A DNA stretch of 64,000 bases from the NCBI GenBank assembly GCA_016709545.1, contig JADJMO010000019.1:114617-178616 (forward strand). Direction: 5' to 3'. The notes beneath the pieces were generated by a model, which saw only the letters and a list, made by a program, of their open reading frames with translations, was not told the origin of the DNA and made no database searches. Positions 41,460 to 49,997 of the stretch are shown in pieces. Source of the stretch: Myxococcales bacterium. GTDB taxonomy: Bacteria; Myxococcota_A; Polyangia; Polyangiales; JADJMO01. Position 1 is the first letter of the stretch. Each line of letters starts with the position of its first letter. The translations under genes were made by a program, and so were the position numbers.

Positions 41460-42998
41460 TCAGCGGCAGAGCCGGCCGACCTCGACGAGCAGATCCTTGA
41501 TCGTAGGGTCTTCGTTCGCGTGCGCCTCTGCGAGCTTCCGGCCTGCAGCGTCCGCCGCGAGGCAGAGCGCGCGCCGCTCCTTCGGGTCCGGCTTCTTGCG
41601 CAAGAGGACCACGGCGGTCTCGAGCGACGCGAGCGGTGCGGTGCGCGCGCACGTGGCCCGCAAGGTCGACGAGCCGGCGGCGCTCCCCTCGCAGAGCACC
41701 GACGCCGCCTGGGTCGCGAGGCCGAGCTGCTTGGCGTCGTTCGCCTTGCGGACGGCGGTCAGCGCAGTGATCACCGCCTCGAGCGCGCCGGGCGCGGGCG
41801 CAGGGACCGAGGCCGCGGCCGGTGTCACCGAGGCCGAGAGGATCGCCGCCGCGCTCGTGTTCTCGAGCGGCAGCGGCGGCGCGGGTGGCGGGCCCTCCGA
41901 GCGCTTCCAGAGGAACCACGCGATCGGCACCACCACCACCAGCAGCTCGACCGCGCCGACGATCAGGTCGAAGCGGAGCTTCCCCTCGACTTCGCTCCGA
42001 TCGTCGCGCGCTCCCCAGCGAAAGCCGAGGACGGTGAAGAAGAGCCCGAGCAGGAGCTGGAACGCCCCGCCCGGGTGGACGAGCCACGGCGCGCCGGGGT
42101 GCTTGCGGAGCTCGCCGACGGACCCGAGCACCACGACGCGCAGGGGCTGGTGCTGCTCGGTCTGGTTGCGCACGGTGAGGACGAGCCGGCGCAGCGCCAT
42201 GCGCGGGATCGGGTCCTCGATCGGCGCCGCGAGCGTGCCCTCGAGCGTCAAGCCGGCGAGGGCGTTCGCGTCGACGCGCTCGGGGAGCGCCGCGAAGAGG
42301 TTGTTCGTCGGCCCGATCGGGACCAGCCGTTGGACGCTGTCGGGGCCCGGGGCGGCCTCCCCGTCGAGGACCACGAACGCCTTGGCGTCGTAGGGGTCCT
42401 TGCGGCCGGCGGCGCGGAGTGACTGGTAGAGCTCGTCGAAGCGATCCTGCTCGCGGAGCATGACGAGCGTGCCTTCGAACCGCGTGCGCGCATGGAGCGC
42501 GGCCTGCGCGCCGAGCCGGTCGCTGCCGACGAGTCCCCCGACGAAGAGCGCGTCGCCCGTGCCCGCGAGCGGCGCGTACATGCGATCGACGAACGCGGCG
42601 CCCTTGACCTCACGCGTGTCGCGGTCGAGGAGGAACGGCTGCGCATCGAGCGCCACGCCGTCGACGACGACGTGCACGCCGTGGAGCTCGCGCCGCCGGG
42701 CGACCAGCGCGGCCAGCTCGGTCGCGCCGGTCACGGTGAGGCTCGTGCGCGGATCGGACTCGTAGAATCCCTGGGTCACCGTGTCGGTGCGTCGGTAGAG
42801 GAGGTCCTTCGGGCGGAGCGCCGCCCCGTCGAGCTGCACGCGCTGGTAGGGGCGCGCCTTCCACAGCTCCTCGGGGCTCAGCTTGGCGAGCGCCCGCAGC
42901 CCGAGGAGATCCGTGGCGCGCTCGGCGACCAGCCGTGTGCCGTTGGCGACGGTGAGCAGGCCGAACAGCAGGAGAGCGCGCGTGCCGCGAACGTCCAC
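41460..42998 (-). CDS. Membrane protein of unknown function
   Basis: A protein of 512-524 residues; GTG 42998 (MDVRGTRALLLFGLLTVANG) or GTG 43034 may be the start. One membrane helix near the N-terminus precedes a 260-residue domain with GALFVGGLVGSDRLGAQ, FVVLDGEAAPGPDSV and LVPIGPTNNLF. Two more helices follow (AFQLLLGLFFTVLGFRWG and LIVGAVELLVVVVPIAWFLW), then a Pro/Ala-rich spacer and a helical tail (ERRALCLAADAAGRKLAEAH). No known domain identified. It ends 13 bp before the truncated metG. Confidence 0.7.
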   Translation of the reverse strand: MDVRGTRALLLFGLLTVANGTRLVAERATDLLGLRALAKLSPEELWKARPYQRVQLDGAALRPKDLLYRRTDTVTQGFYESDPRTSLTVTGATELAALVARRRELHGVHVVVDGVALDAQPFLLDRDTREVKGAAFVDRMYAPLAGTGDALFVGGLVGSDRLGAQAALHARTRFEGTLVMLREQDRFDELYQSLRAAGRKDPYDAKAFVVLDGEAAPGPDSVQRLVPIGPTNNLFAALPERVDANALAGLTLEGTLAAPIEDPIPRMALRRLVLTVRNQTEQHQPLRVVVLGSVGELRKHPGAPWLVHPGGAFQLLLGLFFTVLGFRWGARDDRSEVEGKLRFDLIVGAVELLVVVVPIAWFLWKRSEGPPPAPPLPLENTSAAAILSASVTPAAASVPAPAPGALEAVITALTAVRKANDAKQLGLATQAASVLCEGSAAGSSTLRATCARTAPLASLETAVVLLRKKPDPKERRALCLAADAAGRKLAEAHANEDPTIKDLLVEVGRLCR

Positions 42999-43046
42999 GC
43001 CGCGATTCGTCTCACGAGCCTCGGCGCGCACCAAGGAGGCAGTGCG

Positions 43047-44041
43047 TCACCCGTTCCGTGGGAACAGCGGGGGGCCGTGTCGCACGCGTTCGCCGACCCG
43101 CGCGGAGATCGCGGCGGCGGTCGCTGGCAGGAACGGGGTGAGCTCGTGCGCGATCGCCCGGAGCGCTCGCACGAGGACCGCGAGGCGTCCCTGCTGGCTC
43201 GGTCCGACGACCCACGGGGTCGTGCGATCGACGTAGCGGTTCGCCTCGCCGACGAGCTCGAAGACGGCGCTGCTCGCGGCGTCCAGCGCGAACCGGTCGA
43301 CGGCTTCGTCGACCCGCCGCGGCAGCGCCCCCGCGGCGTCGAGGAGCCGTCGGTCGTGTTCGTCGAGCTCGCCGGGCTCCGGGGCCACGCCACCACACGC
43401 TTGCTCGACGAGCCTGGTCACCCGACCGACCAGGTTGCCGAGCCCGTTGGCCAGGTCGGCGGTCCGGGCGGCCTCGATGCGCTGCGCATCCAGATCACCG
43501 TCGCGCGTCGTGCTCACGTGGCGCACCAGCGCGTGCCGTACGGCGTCGGTGCCGAAGCGGTCGACGAGCGCGAACGGATCGACCGAGACACCCGACTTGG
43601 AGATCTTCTTGCCGTCGACGGTCAGGTACCCGTGGACGAGGATCCGGTCGGGCAGGGGCAGGCCCGCCGACGCGAGGATCGCGGGCCACAGCGCGGCGTG
43701 GAAGCGCACCACGCCCTTGCCGACGACGTGCACGCGCTCCGACGACGCCCAGCGATCTCCAGCGCCCGCGAGGTACACCGCGAGCGCATCGAACCAGACG
43801 TAGATCACCTGTCCGGGATCTCCCGGCACGGGGATCCCGGTGCCCCGCGCGCGCCGCGCGTCCCGCGACACGCTGACGTCGTGGAGGCCGCGATCCAGGA
43901 GCGAGAGGAGCTCGGCGCGGGCGAACGATGGCGTGATGCGCTCGACGCCGGCTCTCACGACGGACTCGTACCGCGAGAGGCGGAAGAACCAGTTCTCCTC
44001 GTCGATGGGCTCGAGCGGGGCGTCGTGCTCCGGGCAGCGCT
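43047..44041 (-). pseudogene. metG: Methionyl-tRNA synthetase, 5'-truncated
   Basis: The frame gives RCPEHDAPLEPIDEENWFF (part of the zinc-knuckle insertion), then LSRYESVVRAG, KKISKSGVSVDP (the KMSKS-loop, here KISKS) and the anticodon-binding helices. It ends PPLFPRNG, about 331 codons, against ~510-560 for a whole short MetRS. The N-terminal half with the HIGH motif is absent, and the sequence stops matching at 44041, where a stop codon in this frame follows at once. The break is not a single indel because nothing resembling MetRS continues on the minus strand. It marks a junction with the lower-GC block. Confidence 0.85.
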
Positions 44042-44066
44042 ACGGACCCAGGCGGGCCGGTTCGGC

Positions 44067-44429
44067 GTGAATGCGTTTCGGTACGTTCACGGATTTTCTT
44101 GGGTGGGGGCGCCGCCCCCCGAGGCATTCCCCAACAATCATCCGGGGACTCTAATCGCCCAGAGCTTGCAAATAGAGCCTCCCGCGGGGAATCGGGTGGT
44201 GAGCTACTTGGACGTAGTTCTTCCGGACAACTCCGAACCTAGCGCGGTGTCGGGATTCCTCATGTCCCTCAAGTGGGCCCTCCCCGCGAACCAGCTTCCC
44301 GCCTCCGGTGTTTTCGGCCGTGCATGGGTCCAGTTCAACATGGCGCCGCTTGACACACCGAACTGGCGGCCCTCGCTGCTCGACTCGTGCTCAGCTTCTT
44401 CCCGGTTGCTCTATGGCCACGACGCGTAG
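44067..44429 (+). CDS. Hypothetical protein or gene fragment at the island edge
   Basis: A GTG at 44067 opens NAFRYVHGFSWVGAPPPEAFPN and continues with EPPAGNRVVSYLDVVLPDNS and WALPANQLPASGVFGRAWVQ to GHDA, 120 residues. The frame has mixed, non-repetitive composition and lower GC codon use than neighbours, unlike shadow frames, so it may be real. It begins 25 bases inside the junction, so the 5' end could be cut off. No family recognised. Confidence 0.4.
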   Translation: MNAFRYVHGFSWVGAPPPEAFPNNHPGTLIAQSLQIEPPAGNRVVSYLDVVLPDNSEPSAVSGFLMSLKWALPANQLPASGVFGRAWVQFNMAPLDTPNWRPSLLDSCSASSRLLYGHDA

Positions 44430-44543
44430 CGCGAGGGGAGCCTGTTCAGCCGGTTCCCGATGGCTCGCAACACACCGCGCTTCTCGATCGCCTACAGCGG
44501 CCCACCGACTTCAGCTGGGCCCACGGGGCGCGTGACACGAACG

Positions 44544-45203
44544 CTAGTCAGAGCCCAAAAGCGTCTTAGGGAGGCTGTCGATGTCGACAACATGCTGTTG
44601 TCGCCCGTGCCGAGTTAGCTCGTCGTACACAACGTATGCCCTCGCTACCTGTTGTCGAGCAGATAACACACGTCCGTGAGCGCGAGCGAGCACCTCTGAG
44701 CAAGTCGGCGCAGCAACGGTCTCGAGAGCGCTTCGAAGCTTGGCTCCGAATGACTGTGCAATACGCACATGGCCCTCCTCATGGAGAGCAAGAGCAGCAA
44801 GGTACTTTCGGTAGTTCAACAGGTCTAGGTCGCCGACCTGCACCGGTATTCTCCATGAGGGGAGGGTAACGCCAATCGATACGACAACTGTGACCGAGTC
44901 GACTCGGCAGTCCACATCTGACACGACCGTGGTGTAGTAGACGCAAAACTCGCTAATGGTTCTCCCTGTTGCATACAGGCCGTCACCCATCGACACCCTG
45001 AACGGTGCCGCGATCTGTGCAGCCGCCCGAAAATCGACGAATGTAGCGGCCACTACTGGGTAAGTTTCGTCGCGACGAACAGTTTGGAATGACGGTCCTT
45101 TGGTTGGGGCAGCCGGGCAGCCGGAAGACCGCGTCGCCCCACAGCCCACCGTTGCGACGACCAGCATGGCCGTCGCCCACTTCCATACAATCAAACGCTC
45201 CAC
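44544..45203 (-). CDS. DUF922 secreted metallopeptidase-like lipoprotein
   Basis: A 219-residue lipoprotein (signal ending VVATVGCGATR). The DUF922 (predicted secreted Zn-dependent protease) pattern is visible: TYPVVAATFVDFRAAAQ, then PSWRIPVQVGDLDLLNYRKY and LALHEEGHVRIAQSFG, with HExxH (HEEGH) near residue 141. It has lower GC than the window mean. It is the last of three minus-strand genes with gaps of 18 and 23 bp, so one operon with two secreted-type proteins of unknown function. Zinc binding fits; substrate unknown. Confidence 0.75.
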   Translation of the reverse strand: MERLIVWKWATAMLVVATVGCGATRSSGCPAAPTKGPSFQTVRRDETYPVVAATFVDFRAAAQIAAPFRVSMGDGLYATGRTISEFCVYYTTVVSDVDCRVDSVTVVVSIGVTLPSWRIPVQVGDLDLLNYRKYLAALALHEEGHVRIAQSFGAKLRSALETVAAPTCSEVLARAHGRVLSARQQVARAYVVYDELTRHGRQQHVVDIDSLPKTLLGSD

Positions 45204-45226
45204 CGCAGATCGGCCTCTGGTTGATG

Positions 45227-46603
45227 TTATGACGAACGCACATGCCCCGGCGCCGCAGCAGCAGGATCCGCACCCCCTCCTGGTAGGCCAACGCCGCCGC
45301 CCGGAATGTCCGTATATTTCGACACCAGCCGAACGGCCTCGTCATCCGAGCCGTGCCCACCATCTTGCCCCGAATCCGGACGCAGAGCAAGCACTGGACC
45401 GACTCCGCCAACTTGCGAACTGCGTAGGGCGGACGTCCCGCCCCCGCCGGTTGTGGCAGAGACCTCACTGCCGGAATGGGCGAGAGGCATTGGGTCAACG
45501 ACTGGATCAACCCTCACGCCTGAGAGATCGGCTCCCCACGTATTCACCCAAGGCCCGCCCTCGAGAGGATCGTCTGACCGAGGTCGCCGCGGACCGCCCT
45601 GTGTGGCCTCCGCAACTCGCATCGACCGCGAGACAACAACGCTCGATATGGGATCATACACAACCCCGGCATCGTCTGCCGGATTGGGGGTCTTCTTTGG
45701 CACTAGCGCATCGAGCTCTGCTGCCGATGGCGGCGGGGCGTCCACCTTCACTTCGTCCCAAAAATTATAGAAAAGGCCGTGCCCCCTTTGAATGATCTTT
45801 GTTACCTTTCCAGGTTCCTTTCCGTCCGTCCACAGCTTAGCTAGAAACGCCGAGTTGCTGCCACTTCCCCCTCCCGTGCCACCGCCACCACCACCACCGC
45901 CACCACCTCCAGTCTCTGGGCGCCCATCTGCGGGCGGAAGGCCTTCGCCAATCACGCCCCCCGACGCCTCCTTCACTGCTGGACCGGAACTGTCCGTGGG
46001 CCCCTTCGGCTTCTTGCCGGGCTTTCCGCCAAGAATCGGTCCATCGGGCGCAACAATCCCTCTCATGATCGCCTCGATGTCGGTTGATGAGCCACCTCCG
46101 GGGATCAGAATCGTGCCTCCAGGTGTCCCGCCAGGAGGAGCCTTCTGCGGAGGACCGTTCTTGTCAATTGGATCGACAGGGCCTGGCTTATATGGCACCG
46201 CTGGCACTGCGCCGGGGGGCGGCTTCGCGGATGGATAGATAATGACGTATCCGCCCTTGGGAAACTCCGGGGGAATGGTTGCGGACTTAATGGGGATAGT
46301 GACGTCCAAATTCATAAGCGGTATCGTCGCCTTGGTCGCCGGATCGACTTTCCCGATTGCTATGAAAGTGACGGTGACACTGCCATCGCTTTTCCACGAC
46401 ACCACAATTACTCGATTGCTGTCTCCTGTGTGCAGCAGGGGGTGATCCGGAAGAACGTAGATCCAGCCATTCCATGATAGATTTTTCGGATCACTTGGGT
46501 CAAACGGACCTTCACCGACCCGGTACACCTTTGGCCAGTACTTCGCTCCGGCAGGCGGCTTTGCGGAAATGATTGGGTTTGGGTATTTGTCGGGCGGAGC
46601 CAT
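45227..46603 (-). CDS. Gly/Pro-rich protein with poly-Gly hinge
   Basis: A 458-residue protein. The N-terminal 120 residues form a compact-looking domain (KVYRVGEGPFDPSDPKNLSW, NRVIVVSWKSDGSVTVTFIA). A Pro/Lys/Gly-rich stretch and a run of about 11 glycines near residue 235 lead to a second domain (AKLWTDGKEPGKVTKIIQRG, GLFYNFWDEVKVDAPPPSAA), then a Gly/Ser/Asp-rich tail with DIPGGGVGLPGGG. No signal peptide is visible, so export (if any) would be by another route. Middle gene of the 44.5-47.4 kb operon. No recognised homologue. Confidence 0.65.
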   Translation of the reverse strand: MAPPDKYPNPIISAKPPAGAKYWPKVYRVGEGPFDPSDPKNLSWNGWIYVLPDHPLLHTGDSNRVIVVSWKSDGSVTVTFIAIGKVDPATKATIPLMNLDVTIPIKSATIPPEFPKGGYVIIYPSAKPPPGAVPAVPYKPGPVDPIDKNGPPQKAPPGGTPGGTILIPGGGSSTDIEAIMRGIVAPDGPILGGKPGKKPKGPTDSSGPAVKEASGGVIGEGLPPADGRPETGGGGGGGGGGGTGGGSGSNSAFLAKLWTDGKEPGKVTKIIQRGHGLFYNFWDEVKVDAPPPSAAELDALVPKKTPNPADDAGVVYDPISSVVVSRSMRVAEATQGGPRRPRSDDPLEGGPWVNTWGADLSGVRVDPVVDPMPLAHSGSEVSATTGGGGTSALRSSQVGGVGPVLALRPDSGQDGGHGSDDEAVRLVSKYTDIPGGGVGLPGGGADPAAAAPGHVRSS

Positions 46604-46621
46604 TGATGTATCCCCAGGCTT

Positions 46622-47401
46622 TCAACGACAGGAGCAGTTGGCGTCGAGCTGAGCTGTGACGTTGTTGTCAACGCCGGACGTCAGCGAATAGGCCACACCG
46701 AGCCGGAACCACATGTCCGTGGTCGTGAGGTCCAGCATCCCCGTGTGCCGCTCGTTGTACGCATTCTGCGGCGTGGTCCAGTCGGCCTCCAGGTTCTGCC
46801 ACGCGTTCGGCTGTTGCACCCGCGTGCCCGCAGTCTGATACGCGAGGCGGTATCGCAGATTTGCTGACGCCCCAGTGATGCTCGTCATCGTGAAGGCGGC
46901 GGCCACCTTGGACATGATGGTAGCGGGAAGCCAGGGCGTGAGAACCTCATACTTGGTTCCAGTGTCGACAACGCTGACTGCCACGCTGGCCGGGCCGAGG
47001 TCTGTGCCGACCTGCTTCCAGGAAGCTTGCAGCCCGACGTCTCCCTGCTGCACCCCGGATCCGTTGGGCGCCGTGGTGTAGGCAATGCCAAGGCGGAAGA
47101 GCTGCTTCGTACCCATGCTCGTGGCAACCGAGATGTCCCCGGTCTGGTATTCGCCGCTCGAGGTCTGCGCGGACCCGAGTGTCGAAGGGGCGTCGGGCTC
47201 GTCCGAGCGGACGGCGGCGTACTGGATCGCGAGTCGCCACTGGAAGTAGGCCCCTGTGGCGTTCTTGCACTTGAGCACGCTCCGCAAGTTGTCAATGCCG
47301 GCTGTCGACATCCAGTCAGTGAACCAAGCGTACTGCTCGGTCGTAGACGTCGCGACGAGATGGGCTTCAGTATAGGGCGTCAGGTTGCGAAACATGGTCA
47401 T
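46622..47401 (-). CDS. Tandem-duplicated beta-rich protein, unknown
   Basis: A 259-residue protein made of two similar halves. Half one has AYFQWRLAIQYAAVRSDEPD and QLFRLGIAYTTAPNGSGVQQ; half two has ANLRYRLAYQTAGTRVQQPN and DMWFRLGVAYSLTSGVDNNV, each about 110-120 residues apart. The alternating pattern suggests a beta-sandwich or jelly-roll repeat. It has no signal peptide and ends DANCSCR. First gene of the three-gene operon. I do not recognise it. It lies next to the group II intron. Confidence 0.65.
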   Translation of the reverse strand: MTMFRNLTPYTEAHLVATSTTEQYAWFTDWMSTAGIDNLRSVLKCKNATGAYFQWRLAIQYAAVRSDEPDAPSTLGSAQTSSGEYQTGDISVATSMGTKQLFRLGIAYTTAPNGSGVQQGDVGLQASWKQVGTDLGPASVAVSVVDTGTKYEVLTPWLPATIMSKVAAAFTMTSITGASANLRYRLAYQTAGTRVQQPNAWQNLEADWTTPQNAYNERHTGMLDLTTTDMWFRLGVAYSLTSGVDNNVTAQLDANCSCR

Positions 47402-48094
47402 GTGGGGACCTCACGTGCGTGAATGTTGAATGTTCTGCGCTTCTGGCCTCTGTGCCAGGAGATTACCCTGCCACGCGACGCGCCCGCCGCGCAAGAGGAC
47501 TCTACACCCACCATTGATGATCACGCATCATCGGGCACTTGGAACATCCATTGACGCACTGCTCATGCTCGCGTTGCGGTTCGTTGCCGCCGCATGGCAT
47601 GCACCGAGGACGCTTGGGATTCCTGTGCGCCAGGAGAAGCCTGGGTGAGGAGGACGTCATGAAGTAGCCAAGACCGAAACCTCACGATGGAACCCTGCGG
47701 GTACGAATCCCGCCCGGCCAAGGTGGGCCACCAGCCGGAAGCGAGTCTTGCGTGGCTGTAGAGAAGTAACGGGCGACCGTGGCTGCGAAGCGTAGACAGC
47801 GAGCATGCAGGCCGCGTGATGGAGCCTCGAAATCAAGTCGCCGGGAGAGCCGACGTTGTAGGAATTGCGGAAGGCAACACCGCCGCGAGCACGAGAAGGG
47901 CGCAGCCCGATGGCCTGACGCGGTGGTCTCCCCGGGGTCTGAGAAGGCGGCATGTAGGCGAGGGTTCTCCAGGAACCTGGGAGACCTCGGGCTCTTCGCC
48001 GGCGTCGCGCTGAGCGTCGTCGGCGGAACCATGGTGCGAGCGAACAGCGAGCGCTGCGGGGAGCGCGAGGAGTCCAGAGCGCCTCGTTGTACCG

Positions 48095-49502
48095 ATGAAG
48101 GCGGGGAACCGACTCGACGGGACCCGCTGGAGGGAAGGGGGCGCCGTGTCATGGAATCGCGAGAGGGAAAGATGGCCGAGACACAGGGCTCGAACACCGT
48201 CTCTACCAAAACTCGAGCGGATAGCGAAACTTGCGAAGGCGAATCCGGCGATGGCTTTCACGACGCTCGCGCACCACATCGACGTCGAGTGGATGCGCGA
48301 GGCGTACCGTCGCACGCGGAAGGACGGCGCGGTTGGCGTCGACGGACGAGGGCAGCGGAGTTCGCGGAGAATCTCGACGCGAATCTCAGCTCGCTCCTCG
48401 AACGTGCGAAGTCGGGCGACTACCGTGCTCCGCCGGTGCGTCGCGTCCATATCCCGAAAGGTGATGGGACGAAGACGCGTCCGATCGGCATCCCGACGTT
48501 CGAGGACAAGGTGCTTCAGCGCGCGGTCGCGATGGTGCTGGAGGCCGTATACGAGCAGGACTTTCATGCCCACTCGTACGGCTTCCGACCGAAGCGGTCC
48601 GCGCATGACGCGCTCGAAGTCCTGCAGAGCGCGACGATGCGGATGGCGGGCGGGATGGTTCTGGAGGTCGATATCTCGAAGTTCTTCGACACCCTGGACC
48701 ACACGCATCTCCGGGAGACTCTTCGCAAGCGAGTCCGTGACGGCGTGATCCTGCGCCTGATCGGGAAGTGGTTGAACGCGGGCGTGCTGGAAGAAGGCGT
48801 GCTCTCACACGCCGACGCCGGCACGCCGCAGGGTGGGGTGATCTCGCCGCTGCTCGCGAACGTCTACTTGCACGAGGTGCTGGACGAGTGGTTCGTGCAC
48901 GACGTGATCCCGCGGCTGAACGGCCGTGCGGTGATCGTTCGCTATGCGGACGACTTCGTGATGGTCTTCGCGCGCGAGGACGATGCGCGTCGCGTCTATG
49001 AGGTGCTCCCGAAACGATTCGCGAAGTATGGGCTGACGCTCCCCCAGAGAAGACAAGATTGGTCTCATTTCGGAGGCCGGGCCGCACGTCCGATGACGGC
49101 GACGATCCGGGCTCCTTCGACCTGCTCGGCTTCAGGCATCACTGGGCCCTGTCCCGGCGAGGCAACTGGGTGGTCAAGCGCCGCACAGCGAACGACCGCT
49201 TCGCCCGCGCCCTCAAGCGCGTGACGGAGTGGTGCAAGGAGCATCGACACTCTCCGATTGGACTGCAGTGGCGAACTCTCGTGCAGAAGTTGCGAGGGCA
49301 CTACGCGTACTACGGCGTTGCCGGGAACTCGGAGTTGCTCGCGCGGTTTCTTCACGAGGTCACCCGCGTGTGGCGCACCTGGCTGTCGCGCCGCTCGCAG
49401 CGTGGATGGGTCGACTGGGAGCGCATGGGGCAGATCCTCGAGCGCTACCCGTTGCCCCCGCCGCGCGTTCGCCGCTTCGTCGCAGGCAAATCCAAGGCAT
49501 GA
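48095..49502 (+). CDS. ltrA: Group II intron reverse transcriptase/maturase (two frameshifts)
   Basis: Needed for splicing and retrohoming of the intron. The frame begins near 48095 with PKLERIAKLAKANPAMAFTT, changes near 48345 (one G missing; expected GVDGRGAAEFAENL), carries RVHIPKGDGTKTRPIGIPTF, AVYEQDFHAHSYGFRPKRSA, the QGGVISPLLANVYLH and the catalytic RYADDFVMVF, then changes near 49041-49045 (one C missing in CCCCC; expected LPPEKTRLVSF). The last 150 residues form the maturase (X) domain (DLLGFRHHWALSRRGNW, YYGVAGNSELLARFLHEV, PRVRRFVAGKSKA). There is no clear HNH endonuclease, as in many bacterial class members. Reads as one protein once the indels are undone. Confidence 0.85.
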
Positions 49503-49503
49503 A

Positions 49504-49536
49504 GAGCCGGATGCGGGAAATCCGCACGTCCGGATC
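49504..49536 (+). other. Group II intron domain V
   Basis: A 33-base hairpin starting GAGCCGGATGCGG, with GAAA-type loop and the two-base CG bulge on the 3' side, the catalytic core shape of domain V. Its distance to the end of the RT (2 bases) and to domain VI is normal. Confidence 0.8.
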
Positions 49537-49573
49537 CGTGGGGGGCCCGCCGGGAGACCGGCGGGTCTACCCG

Positions 49574-49707
49574 AGACGCTCTGGAGAGACAACGCGACGC
49601 ATCTCCGCGCGATGGACCGAGGGCCGATCCTCGGGCTCGCGTACGAGGACCTCGCCACGCTCGACAACATCATCCAGCTGCGCGCGCAGAAGGGGCCGGT
49701 CAAGTAG
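49574..49707 (+). other. 3'-exon gene fragment
   Basis: The bases after the intron code, in one frame to the stop at 49705, for RDNATHLRAMDRGPILGLAY and LATLDNIIQLRAQKGPVK, which looks like the C-terminus of a real protein. No 5' part is seen on the other side of the intron, where the exon has no matching frame. It is either the remnant of a truncated gene or a small gene split by the intron. The exact gene is not recognised. Confidence 0.35.
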
Positions 49708-49750
49708 CGCGGTAGACGAACGAGCCGGCGTGGCAAACTGGCCGGCGGTC

Positions 49751-49969
49751 ATGGCGCCTCTCGACGACTACGAGCGTTTGGCGATGGCGGACGGCGCCGA
49801 GGTCCGGTTCCACGAGAAGACCGTGCTCGGCCTGGGCGTCCCGAGCGGTCATGCGAAGGTCCTCGTCGACTGGGCGCTGAAGAACACCTTCGTCCGGTTG
49901 CTCGCCTACTGGGTGCAGGACTCGGATTCCTCCCACACGTACATCGACGTGTTCAAGACCTTCCGCTGA
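49751..49969 (+). CDS. Hypothetical 72-aa protein
   Basis: A small protein from ATG 49751 (MAPLDDYERLAMADGAEVRF, then HAKVLVDWALKNTFVRLLAY and SHTYIDVFKTFR). Composition and codon use look natural, and it is followed 28 bp later by the WGR-protein gene. Function unknown. It may be a truncated piece, but the start and stop are tidy. Confidence 0.5.
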   Translation: MAPLDDYERLAMADGAEVRFHEKTVLGLGVPSGHAKVLVDWALKNTFVRLLAYWVQDSDSSHTYIDVFKTFR

Positions 49970-49997
49970 GGTGCCTCCCACGCGTAGGCTGCCGACC

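Larger units (their letters stand above)
47625..49573 (+). mobile_element. Group II intron
   Basis: A mobile ribozyme element. The 5' end at 47625 begins GTGCGCC, matching the GUGYG start of group II introns. The 3' end carries domain V (49504-49536) and a domain VI hairpin (CCCGCCGG-GAGA-CCGGCGGG) with CTACCC before the 3' splice site. The 470 bases before the reverse transcriptase hold the structured 5' domains (I-IV) and no gene. The encoded RT is frameshifted twice, but both shifts are single-base, so the element may be intact in the living genome. The 5' exon has no known gene; the 3' exon is a C-terminal peptide. Confidence 0.8.

Noticed and set aside
43047..44100. metG intact but frameshifted
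   Set aside because: None of the three minus frames beyond 44041 looks like MetRS, so it is a truncation.
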